Part shown: positions 1 to 6,658 of the stretch, piece by piece | How positions within the stretch are numbered: the first letter of the stretch is position 1 | Layout: every line of letters begins with the position of its first letter | The notes under the pieces: generated by a model | Told to the model about the DNA's origin: nothing | The model's database searches: none | What the model saw: the letters and a program-made list of their open reading frames with translations, nothing else | Translations under genes and position numbers: made by a program | Assembly: GCA_017695055.1 (NCBI GenBank) | Contig: JADILY010000075.1 | Location: forward strand, 1 to 16,083 | DNA: 16,083 bases | Direction: 5' to 3' | DNA from: Merdivivens faecigallinarum | Lineage (GTDB): Bacteria > Bacteroidota > Bacteroidia > Bacteroidales > UBA932

Positions 1-228
1 GATTTCTATCTGCTCCCTGTTTTCGAAAGTCTCTTCCAAAGATGAATCTGCATGGGATGCGAATTCGTCAAGTTTTTCTTTCAATTCCACCTTTATTTCC
101 GCTGCAATCTGGTTCGCCCTTTTCGCTATGATCATGGTGGTCTCGTAAATGTTTCCGGTCGGAGCCGCCAGATCGGCGAGATTGCGCGTAATGGTATTCG
201 TCGGAATCTGTTTGTTGTTATAATCCAT
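1..228 (-). CDS. rpoZ: RNA polymerase omega-like subunit (Bacteroidota type), 3' end missing
   Basis: Partial gene, cut by the left edge; 76 residues are visible from the ATG at 226-228. The product is expected to be the small omega/Rpb6-like subunit that helps assemble and stabilise RNA polymerase. The reading begins MDYNNKQIPTNTITRNLADL and continues with TGNIYETTMIIAKRANQIA and ENREQIEI. The NIYET..IIAKR.NQI core and the ENREQIEI stretch match what I remember of the Bacteroidota omega proteins of about 110 residues. No other start fits better, because the only upstream room is a 27-base gap after bamD. There is no strong Shine-Dalgarno sequence, only an A-rich leader, as is common in this phylum. 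It follows trxB and bamD on the same strand, and a bamD-omega neighbourhood is usual in Bacteroidales. The identification rests on recall of homologous sequence, not on a search. Confidence 0.85.
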   Translation of the reverse strand, partial: MDYNNKQIPTNTITRNLADLAAPTGNIYETTMIIAKRANQIAAEIKVELKEKLDEFASHADSSLEETFENREQIEI

Positions 229-255
229 TTCTATAATATTGTTAGTTGTTTCAAA

Positions 256-1092
256 TCATTCGTTTGCGGCGCCATCGCCACCTTTGTCTTTGTGCCTTTC
301 GAGGAAACGCCGTGCTTTCGCATAACACCCGTCAAGTTCCTTACGGTACTTTGAACCTGCATATTCGCTGATAAAATTATAATAGTCGTCCACGAAAGTC
401 AGATACCTTTCCCGCTGTTTTTCAGGGACACTGTTAAGGGCATATTCGTATGAAGACATAGCCGTATAATAGAGGATATCCTCCCTGTAAATGGTTTCGG
501 CATCATCCTTCAGTATGTTTCTGAAAGCGGCGCGGGAAGCCACGTAGTCTTCCATCACATAATAAATCCTTGCCGCTTCGAAGGCCTTTTTGTCCAAACG
601 TGCATCCAAATCGTCAAGCATTTCCATACATTCGTCATAATGTTCGCTCGACGGGTTCTCTATCAGGAACCTTGTTATGGCATCCATCGCCTCGTACGTA
701 GGGGTCTGGTCCAGCTCGTAACGGTAGGTGGCATTGTACAGGCAGATGATTCTCAGATATTTCGCGTATTCGGTAAAAGGGCTTAACGGATACAGGTCTA
801 TGAAATATTTGAGATTCGCCTCGGCAGTCACATAATCCTTGTACAGGTAATTGCTGTAACCCCAGTAGAATTTGATGGTATCGTCCCTGTCGGTTCCTCC
901 GGAAACCTGTGAAAGGGACTCGAAGAGTTCACCGGCCTTGCGGTATTTTTCATTATTGAAATATTCGAAAGCCTTTTCATATTTCAAATCATGATCCGTA
1001 CTGTTGAGCAACAAATCATACTGCGACTTGCATGAAACCGACAAGGCGAGCAGGGCCGCAGACAAAAAAACCGCAATGCTGAATCTTTTCAT
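256..1092 (-). CDS. bamD: Outer membrane protein assembly factor BamD (lipoprotein)
   Basis: Encodes 278 residues. BamD is a lipoprotein of the BAM complex and works with BamA on the periplasmic face of the outer membrane to insert beta-barrel proteins. The N-terminus is a lipoprotein signal: MKRF, a hydrophobic stretch at about 5-18, then the lipobox L-S-V-S-C with the acylated cysteine at residue 21. The mature part consists of TPR-like helical repeats. Examples are YEKAFEYFNNEKYRKAGELF near 40-58, then the segment with YWGYSNYLYKDYVTAEANLKY, then FIDLYPLSPFTEYAKY, which is the typical BamD pattern. Length is normal for the family. Only 8 bases separate its ATG from the trxB stop, so it is probably co-transcribed with trxB and the omega-like subunit. 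The C-terminus is charged and low in complexity (HKDKGGDGAANE) and probably disordered. Confidence 0.88.
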   Translation of the reverse strand: MKRFSIAVFLSAALLALSVSCKSQYDLLLNSTDHDLKYEKAFEYFNNEKYRKAGELFESLSQVSGGTDRDDTIKFYWGYSNYLYKDYVTAEANLKYFIDLYPLSPFTEYAKYLRIICLYNATYRYELDQTPTYEAMDAITRFLIENPSSEHYDECMEMLDDLDARLDKKAFEAARIYYVMEDYVASRAAFRNILKDDAETIYREDILYYTAMSSYEYALNSVPEKQRERYLTFVDDYYNFISEYAGSKYRKELDGCYAKARRFLERHKDKGGDGAANE

Positions 1093-1100
1093 TCTCTATA

Positions 1101-2030
1101 TCATTTTCTTAAGGATGCAAGGTATCTCTCCGCATCGAGGGCGGCCACACATCCCGAAGCCGCTGCCGTAATCGCCTGCCTGTAATCGGGATCCTTGACA
1201 TCCCCGGCGGCGAAAACGCCTTCGACATTGGTGCGTGAGCTTCTTCCCTCGGTGACAATATAGCCGGTCTCATCTGTTTCGACCCACTCCTTGAAGAGGT
1301 CCGAATTAGGATGGTGGCCTATTGCCAGAAAGAAACCGTGGACAGGGATATCAAAAACCTCGCCATTCCTCCTTTCAATCCTTACTCCGGTAACACCGCT
1401 GTCGTCACCGAGTATTTCGCGGGTGTTGCAGTTCCACAGTACCTCGATATTGGGAGTCGAAAGCACCTTTTCCTGCATGGCCTTGGAAGCACGGAGCACA
1501 TCGCGGCGCACTATCATGTATACCTTATTGCAAAGCCCTGCAAGATAAGTGGCTTCCTCGCAGGCCGTATCTCCGCCGCCGACAACGGCTACATCCCTCT
1601 TCCTGTAGAAAAAACCGTCACAGGTGGCGCAGGCCGAGACACCCATCCCGCGGAATTTATTTTCCGACGGAAGGCCGAGGTATTTCGCCGTCGCGCCGGT
1701 CGCTATGATAAGGGTTTCAGCCTCGACTGACGTCTCCCCGTCGATTTCCACACGGAAAGGACGTACCGACAGGTCGGCCTTCGTTACAATGCCGCGGCGT
1801 ATGTCCGCACCGAGCCTGACGGCCTGACGGCGGATGTCATCCACGAGCACGGTACCGTCCACCCCATCGGGATAGCCGGGAAAATTCTCCACTTCGGTCG
1901 TCGTAGTCAATTGTCCTCCCGGCTGCATTCCCTCATACAGCACCGGTGAAAGGTTGGCCCTCGTCGCATAGATGGCCGCCGTATATCCGGCCGGTCCACC
2001 GCCTATTATCAAACATTTCGTATGTTCCAT
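1101..2030 (-). CDS. trxB: Thioredoxin-disulfide reductase
   Basis: Encodes 309 residues, the normal length for low-molecular-weight bacterial thioredoxin reductase. This cytoplasmic FAD enzyme uses NADPH to reduce thioredoxin. The visible motifs are in the expected order. The FAD-binding GGGPAG is at about residues 10-15. The redox-active CATC has cysteines 134 and 137. The NADPH-binding GGGDTACEEA starts at about 151. The C-terminal FAD motif GVFAAGDV is at about 271-278 and is followed by YRQAITAAASG. The ATG at 2028-2030 gives the usual MEHTKCLIIGGGPAGY start. It is the first gene of a leftward operon with bamD, and a Bacteroidota-type promoter lies about 20 bases upstream of the start codon. 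All key residues are intact. Pairing a redox gene with bamD may simply be a shared growth-linked unit, so I read nothing special into it. Confidence 0.96.
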   Translation of the reverse strand: MEHTKCLIIGGGPAGYTAAIYATRANLSPVLYEGMQPGGQLTTTTEVENFPGYPDGVDGTVLVDDIRRQAVRLGADIRRGIVTKADLSVRPFRVEIDGETSVEAETLIIATGATAKYLGLPSENKFRGMGVSACATCDGFFYRKRDVAVVGGGDTACEEATYLAGLCNKVYMIVRRDVLRASKAMQEKVLSTPNIEVLWNCNTREILGDDSGVTGVRIERRNGEVFDIPVHGFFLAIGHHPNSDLFKEWVETDETGYIVTEGRSSRTNVEGVFAAGDVKDPDYRQAITAAASGCVAALDAERYLASLRK

Positions 2031-2049
2031 ATCTAATACATTTAGCCTG

Positions 2050-2082
2050 CAAAATTAACTCTTTTTTATATATTTGCGACAA
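2050..2082 (-). promoter_or_regulatory. Candidate Bacteroidota promoter for the trxB operon
   Basis: Read on the minus strand, TAATTTTG at 2057-2050 fits the -7 consensus TAnnTTTG of the Bacteroidota primary sigma factor exactly. A TTG at 2082-2080 can serve as the -33 element, with 22 bases between them, slightly long for the consensus. Transcription would start about 10-15 bases before the trxB ATG at 2030, giving a very short leader. The assignment is by motif only, and the region is AT-rich, which makes chance matches more likely. Confidence 0.5.
2069..2076 (+). promoter_or_regulatory. Possible -7 box for the rightward dehydrogenase gene
   Basis: The plus strand carries TATATTTG, an exact match to TAnnTTTG, about 58 bases before the ATG at 2134. 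No good TTG -33 element lies at the right distance; the nearest is a TTTA-like sequence at about 2041. It sits back to back with the leftward promoter box, so the two polymerases would compete for the same 30-40 bases. Confidence is low because of the AT-rich background. Confidence 0.28.
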
Positions 2083-2133
2083 TTTTGTTTTTATAAGTTT
2101 TATTTTTCGGAGAAATTGGAGAATATTGCAAAA

Positions 2134-2916
2134 ATGGCTAATACGAAAGAATACGCTTTGGTTACGGGAGCCGCGGCAGGGATGGGCAGAGAATACGTAA
2201 GGCTGCTTGCCGGCAAGGGATACGGGATAATCGCCGTAGACATCAACGGCCAGGGACTCGAAAGGCTTAAGGAGGAAAGCCGCACGGACGATTTCATTGC
2301 GATAACGAAAGATCTGGCCTCACCGTCCGGGGCGGAAGAACTCATCTCCGAAGTCGAGGCCACAGGCGTGCGGGTGGCCATCCTCATCAACAACGCCGGA
2401 ATATTTTCATACCGGGACATAACGGACCAGCCGGAAGGCTATATTGCAAAAATAACCACACTGCACAACATCACCATGGGAGTCCTGAGCAGGCATTTTG
2501 CAAAAAGGATGAAAGAACATGGCGAAGGGCGCATACTCAACATTTCTTCGCTATCGGCATGGATGCCTTACCCGGGCATAGCCCTTTACGCCGCGACAAA
2601 AAGATACACGAAGGATTTTTCAAGGGCCCTGGGCATAGAGCTCCGGGGGAGCGGTGTTTCAGTGACTGTGGCCTATTTCGGTGCGGTAGCCACCCCGCTT
2701 ATCGGACTTAGCCCCAAATACATGAAACTTGCAAAATCCCTCCACGTAATGATCACCCCCGAAAAAGCCGCCGAGAAAGCCCTCAAGGCCATGTTCAGAC
2801 GGAAAAACGGAGTCATGCCGGGGACGATAAACCATATAGGAAAGCCATTCCTGACAATAATGCCGAAATGGCTTCTATCCATCATAGACAGGAAACTCTC
2901 GGTATTCAAGAAATGA
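2134..2916 (+). CDS. SDR family NAD(P)-dependent oxidoreductase
   Basis: Encodes 260 residues from the ATG at 2134. This start gives the usual SDR N-terminus MANTKEYALVTGAAAGMGRE. An upstream in-frame start at 2074 would add 20 residues that do not resemble SDR sequence and come from the AT-rich intergenic region. Classical short-chain dehydrogenase motifs are present. The cofactor loop TGAAAGMG is at 11-18 and NNAG is at 86-89. The catalytic triad is Ser139 (in NISSLSAW), Tyr152 and Lys156 (YAATK). The C-terminal part, PGTINHIGKPFLTIMPKWLL, is basic and hydrophobic and could touch membrane or bind a lipophilic substrate, but that is inference. The substrate cannot be told from the sequence. 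It is the only plus-strand gene here, divergent from trxB and convergent with the S41 peptidase, whose stop it overlaps by 11 bases. It is probably a single-gene transcript. Confidence 0.92.
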   Translation: MANTKEYALVTGAAAGMGREYVRLLAGKGYGIIAVDINGQGLERLKEESRTDDFIAITKDLASPSGAEELISEVEATGVRVAILINNAGIFSYRDITDQPEGYIAKITTLHNITMGVLSRHFAKRMKEHGEGRILNISSLSAWMPYPGIALYAATKRYTKDFSRALGIELRGSGVSVTVAYFGAVATPLIGLSPKYMKLAKSLHVMITPEKAAEKALKAMFRRKNGVMPGTINHIGKPFLTIMPKWLLSIIDRKLSVFKK

Positions 2917-4540
2917 CCGGGGAATCATCGGCGGGGACGACCGGACTGTCATCCGCAAGCGCCGCCTGATATATCTGGTCTATCTCAAGGAAAATCCGGT
3001 AGAACGCCTCATCGTCCAGGGCCGAATAACGCCCTGTAAGGGCCCTGACCTGGGTCATTATGTATCCTTTCATGGCCTCCCACTCGGATGCAGACCCCTT
3101 CACCCCCTGCGATTCGGCATATTCGAGGAAACGGGATTCGCTGCATATTTCATCAAGGAGGGCGTTCAGGCTGACGAAGTCATCGATTCCGGCAAGGCGG
3201 TCATGATACCTGTCGTTCATCCGCGTGCTGAACCTGACGGGAAGGCCCTTTTTCGTACATTCTATATAAAACGAATTGACTTCGGTCGTATCTATCCCCA
3301 CGAAAACATCGGGAATTATGCCTCCCCCGCCATAGACGGTACGTCCTGCCGCCGTTTTGAAGACAAGGGAATCATTGACCTTGATGCTGTCCGCATCGAC
3401 CATTTCGCCATGACGGTAACGCTCGATCAGATCGTATCTGTATTCATCGTCATCACCAGGCTTGTAAGGTTTCTGGATCGACCGGCCGGACGGGGTATAG
3501 AACTTGGCCACGGTAAGCCTTATGCCCGAACCGTCGGAAAAATAAATCGGTTCCTGGACAAGCCCCTTTCCGAAAGAACGCCTTCCGAAAATCTTGCCCC
3601 TGTCGTTATCCTGCATCGCTCCGGCGAATATTTCGCTCGAAGAGGCCGAAGATTCGTTTACGAGTATGTCCAGCTTCACATCCTTGTAACGCCCGCTCCC
3701 GTCGGCATAAAAGTCCTCCCTCGGCCGTTTCCGGCCTTCCATATAGACAATCAGGTCGCCTTTGTCCAGAAACTCATTCGAGAGCAGCAGCGCCTGGTCG
3801 AGGAAACCGCCCAAATTGTCCCTCAAATCGAATATAAGTCGTTTCATTCCGGCCTTTTTCAGCTTTGCGGCCGACTCCATGAACTCCGGATAGGTCGTCC
3901 TCGCGAATTTCGACAGCCTTATGTATCCTGTGGTATCGTCGACCATGAACGCGCAATCGATACTATTGACCGGAATCTTCGCACGGGTAATTTCAAAAGG
4001 TATCAGATCGGCCACTCCGCCCCTTTTGACTTCTATGAGGACCTTGGTGCCCGACGGCCCCTTCATCCTCGCCATCATCGAATCCTGCGGCATCCTGACT
4101 CCGGCGACCGTATCCCCGTCTATGCGGACAATCCTGTCACCGGACATGAGCCCGGCCCTTTCGGACGGCCCGCCCACAATCGTATTGATGACAATGGCCG
4201 TATCGGCCGGGACATTGAAAGTGATTCCAATCCCGTCGAACTGTCCCTGAAGGTCCTCGTCCGCTTCTTCGAGATCCTTGGGCGGAAGATAGACCGAATG
4301 CGGGTCGAGTTCCCGCAATGCGTCGGCAATCAACGCCTCGGAAATCGAAGCGCAGTCCACGGTATCGACATAATTTTCCTCTATCTGCTGAAGGACGAGT
4401 TCCAGTTTCTGCCATTTCCCGGAAACAGAATAGGCAGACATCAACCTACTGTTCGAATGCAGGACCGCAATGCCGATTATCATCGCTATTATGACGGCCA
4501 GCAATACGAGAAACAATGTTTTGAAAGTCTTTCTATCCAT
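2906..4540 (-). CDS. S41 family C-terminal processing peptidase (CtpA/Prc-like)
   Basis: Encodes 544 residues. It is a serine protease with a Ser/Lys dyad that degrades or trims proteins from the C-terminus, probably in the periplasm and anchored by an N-terminal membrane helix (about 6-27, LFLVLLAVIIAMIIGIAV). A PDZ domain spans about 95-175 (FDGIGITF..., GPSERAGLMSGDRIVRIDG). The peptidase core has LRDNLGGFLDQA, then NESSASSSEIFAGAMQD and SFGKGLVQ. By alignment with E. coli Prc the nucleophile is Ser300 and the general base Lys325. I chose the ATG at 4538-4540 because GAAGGAG at 4546-4552 lies 5 bases upstream. The alternative GTG at 4544-4546 overlaps that Shine-Dalgarno sequence. The start follows the dCMP deaminase stop directly, so translation is probably coupled. 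The C-terminus ends in two copies of ADDSPV, and the 3' end overlaps the facing SDR gene. Confidence 0.93.
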   Translation of the reverse strand: MDRKTFKTLFLVLLAVIIAMIIGIAVLHSNSRLMSAYSVSGKWQKLELVLQQIEENYVDTVDCASISEALIADALRELDPHSVYLPPKDLEEADEDLQGQFDGIGITFNVPADTAIVINTIVGGPSERAGLMSGDRIVRIDGDTVAGVRMPQDSMMARMKGPSGTKVLIEVKRGGVADLIPFEITRAKIPVNSIDCAFMVDDTTGYIRLSKFARTTYPEFMESAAKLKKAGMKRLIFDLRDNLGGFLDQALLLSNEFLDKGDLIVYMEGRKRPREDFYADGSGRYKDVKLDILVNESSASSSEIFAGAMQDNDRGKIFGRRSFGKGLVQEPIYFSDGSGIRLTVAKFYTPSGRSIQKPYKPGDDDEYRYDLIERYRHGEMVDADSIKVNDSLVFKTAAGRTVYGGGGIIPDVFVGIDTTEVNSFYIECTKKGLPVRFSTRMNDRYHDRLAGIDDFVSLNALLDEICSESRFLEYAESQGVKGSASEWEAMKGYIMTQVRALTGRYSALDDEAFYRIFLEIDQIYQAALADDSPVVPADDSPVIS

Positions 4541-4542
4541 AT

Positions 4543-4983
4543 TCACTCCTTCGGGGTGTCGCCCGGTTTTGGAAGTTCCAGCTTGCTTACTTCTATACCT
4601 GCCCGTGCCAGCAAATCTATTCCGTCGGTCACACGGTATTCATCCGAATATACGACCCTCGAAATCCCGGCCTGTATGATCAGCTTCGCACATTCCAGAC
4701 AGGGTGCGGCAGTCACATAAAGCGTCGCCCCCTTGCTGCTGTTCCCGGATTTGGCCACCTTGGTAATCGCATTGGCCTCCGCATGCAGTACGTACGGCTT
4801 CGTCACGCCGTACTCGTCTTCGCATATATTCTCGAAGCCCGACGGCGTACCGTTATAACCGTCGGAAATTATCATGTTTTCCTTTACGATGAGCGCACCT
4901 ACCTGACGCCTCTTGCAGTAAGAGTTTTTCGCCCATACCTGGGCCATTTCCAGATATCTCCTGTCAAATTTTGATTCAGACAT
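4543..4983 (-). CDS. Deoxycytidylate (dCMP) deaminase family protein
   Basis: Encodes 146 residues, typical of the ComEB/dCMP deaminase family. It is predicted to be a cytoplasmic zinc enzyme converting dCMP to dUMP to feed thymidylate synthesis. The zinc and catalytic motifs are complete: HAE with His67 and the proton-shuttling Glu69, and PCLEC with Cys95 and Cys98. The segment VGALIVKENMIISDGYNGTP is typical of the family and includes the nucleotide-binding N-G-T-P. The ATG at 4981-4983 comes 3 bases after the stop of the acyl-CoA ligase gene. The gene's end is next to the S41 peptidase start. As I recall, a dCMP deaminase followed by an S41 peptidase is a common Bacteroidales arrangement. 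No residues appear to be missing. A related cytidine-type substrate cannot be excluded by motif alone. Confidence 0.92.
   Translation of the reverse strand: MSESKFDRRYLEMAQVWAKNSYCKRRQVGALIVKENMIISDGYNGTPSGFENICEDEYGVTKPYVLHAEANAITKVAKSGNSSKGATLYVTAAPCLECAKLIIQAGISRVVYSDEYRVTDGIDLLARAGIEVSKLELPKPGDTPKE
4546..4552 (-). promoter_or_regulatory. Shine-Dalgarno site of the S41 peptidase gene
   Basis: The minus-strand sequence GAAGGAG lies inside the last codons of the dCMP deaminase gene, with 5 bases before the ATG at 4540. It decides between two possible starts for the peptidase: the upstream GTG at 4546 would be buried in it. Its position inside the preceding gene suggests translational coupling. 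Confidence 0.6.
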
Positions 4984-4986
4984 GTC

Positions 4987-6648
4987 CTATTGCGGGTTTC
5001 TTTGATACAAATATCGTTTTATACTGCGTTTCGGGGTGCGTTCGAAATCTTCCGGAAGCACCTCTATCCTCTTTATCTGGCAATAATTCGGCTGTTCCAT
5101 GTTGACCAGCTTGATCTGGTCGTTCAATGTCCGCTCCAGGATTTCAAGACTCATGCCATCCTTCTCGGCCAGGTCGAAATCCGGATATATCAGCGCAGTA
5201 AGCGTGCCGCCGTCATCTATCACCAACGAATCCACTACATACGGCATATTGTTTATCGAGCTTTCTATCTCCTCGGGGTAAATGTTCTGCCCGCTCGGGC
5301 CGAGAATCATGCTTTTCGACCGTCCGCGCAGGAAAAGGAAGCCATCGCTGTCCATCACCCCCATGTCACCGGTCTTGAACCAGCCGTCATCGGTAAAGGC
5401 CGCCTTTGTGGCTTCTTCGTTTTTATAATAACCGAGAAAGACGTTCTTTCCCCTCACCTGCACCTCTCCGGCTACCGTCGAAGGGGAAGGGGAATCTATC
5501 CTTATCTCCATGTTGGGAGCGGTACGGCCGCATGAATAAAGCTTGTTTTCATTCCACGGGGCGTATGAAATAATCGGAGCGCACTCGGTCATTCCGTAAC
5601 CCACGGTGAAAGGAAAATTGATTTTCTTGAAAAAATGTTCCACTTCCCTGTTGAATGCGGCCCCTCCGATTATGACTTCCCTGAAAACACCTCCGAAAGC
5701 GGCTACCAGCTCGTCATGTATACGCTTCTTGATCATATCATTGAGAACAGGAAGCGACATCATGAGCCTTATGCTGTTGCGGTTGATAATCGGCTGGAGC
5801 TTGTTGCGGTATATCTTTTCTATTATCAGAGGGACGGCAATCACCACGTCCGGCTTCACCGCCTCGAAAGCCTCAAGAATCACCCTCGGGCCAGGCACGC
5901 GGGTAAGAAAATAGACATGGGTGCCTATGGTCATTTCGAACAGGAATTCGAACATCATACCGTACATGTGGGCCGTAGGAAGCATGGAAACCACTTTCGA
6001 CTGATTGTCCATGTGGCTCTCGGCATCGGCGGCGAAAAGGGCATTCGAAACCAAGGCCCTGTAAGGAATCATCACGCCTTTCGAAAAACCGGAAGTGCCC
6101 GACGTATAATTAATCATGGCCATCTCCTCCGGACTGTCCTCATGATAGCAGAGGTCGTCGGAAGTAAAACGCTTCGGATATTTCATTCCGAAAAGCTCGT
6201 TTACATGCTCGTGCACTTCTTCCATCGAAGGAGAGGAAGAATATATGAGCGTAAAGTCGTTCAGACGTATTATGGATTCGAGCGCCGGCATCTCCGACTC
6301 GCTCATGCCGCCCCAGATGGCTTCGTCCACGAAAAGTATCCTCGCATCCGAATGATTGACGAGATAATGCACGTTGGACGGCTTGAACTCGTGAAGAATC
6401 GGCACGGCCACGGCTCCGTACGTAAGGCACGAAAGGAAGGCCACGCCCCAGTTGGCCTGGTTTTTTGCACAAATGGCAATTTTGTCACCCTTTCTTATCC
6501 CGCACTTGTCATAGATGATGTGCAGTTTCGCTATATGCTTCGCGACGTCACGATAATGCAGGGTCACTCCCTTATAATCGGAAAGCGCAGGCCTGTCCCA
6601 ATTGGCCCTGAAGCTTTCCTCCAACATTTTATTCAACGATTTTTCCAT
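4987..6648 (-). CDS. AMP-binding long-chain fatty acid--CoA ligase
   Basis: Encodes 553 residues from the ATG at 6646-6648 (MEKSLNKMLEESFRANWDRP). An in-frame ATG at 6681 would add 11 residues and overlap the ABC transporter by 23 bases. The internal ATG leaves a 10-base gap, which fits the spacing elsewhere in this gene run, so I prefer it. The ANL-superfamily motifs are all present. The ATP-binding P-loop YTSGTSGFSKG starts at about 181, followed by GYGMTE at 350-355. TGD is at about 426-428. A basic C-terminal TPKRSIKRYLY has the probable adenylation lysine near 544. The enzyme is expected to activate a carboxylic acid, most likely a fatty acid, to acyl-CoA through acyl-AMP. It is soluble or peripherally membrane-bound. 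It sits directly after an MsbA-like exporter, so a lipid or envelope role is plausible. Chain-length preference cannot be read from sequence. Confidence 0.9.
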   Translation of the reverse strand: MEKSLNKMLEESFRANWDRPALSDYKGVTLHYRDVAKHIAKLHIIYDKCGIRKGDKIAICAKNQANWGVAFLSCLTYGAVAVPILHEFKPSNVHYLVNHSDARILFVDEAIWGGMSESEMPALESIIRLNDFTLIYSSSPSMEEVHEHVNELFGMKYPKRFTSDDLCYHEDSPEEMAMINYTSGTSGFSKGVMIPYRALVSNALFAADAESHMDNQSKVVSMLPTAHMYGMMFEFLFEMTIGTHVYFLTRVPGPRVILEAFEAVKPDVVIAVPLIIEKIYRNKLQPIINRNSIRLMMSLPVLNDMIKKRIHDELVAAFGGVFREVIIGGAAFNREVEHFFKKINFPFTVGYGMTECAPIISYAPWNENKLYSCGRTAPNMEIRIDSPSPSTVAGEVQVRGKNVFLGYYKNEEATKAAFTDDGWFKTGDMGVMDSDGFLFLRGRSKSMILGPSGQNIYPEEIESSINNMPYVVDSLVIDDGGTLTALIYPDFDLAEKDGMSLEILERTLNDQIKLVNMEQPNYCQIKRIEVLPEDFERTPKRSIKRYLYQRNPQ

Positions 6649-6658
6649 TCTTCTGTTT

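Larger units (their letters stand above)
2031..2133. other. Divergent intergenic region between trxB and the SDR gene
   Basis: This is the largest non-coding stretch in the window (103 bases). It is strongly AT-rich and holds the leftward TTG/TAATTTTG promoter and a possible rightward TATATTTG box. I see no riboswitch-like structure, no long inverted repeat and no clear operator. The plus-strand leader before the ATG at 2134 is A-rich without a Shine-Dalgarno sequence. Confidence 0.7.

Noticed and set aside
52..354. Plus-strand open frame of 100 codons at the left edge
   Set aside because: It crosses from the omega-like subunit into bamD on the opposite strand, and both of those match known families. 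Its translation has no recognisable feature.
2900..2965. GC-rich stretch at the convergent gene ends as a two-way terminator
   Set aside because: Repeated CCGG and GGCGG/CCGCC words are present, but I could not form a stable stem followed by a T-run, and the bases are coding on at least one strand.
3203..4720. Very long plus-strand open frame (505 codons) opposite the S41 peptidase gene
   Set aside because: The opposite strand encodes a full peptidase with intact PDZ and Ser/Lys motifs. The plus-strand translation has no recognisable family features and is a codon-composition shadow.
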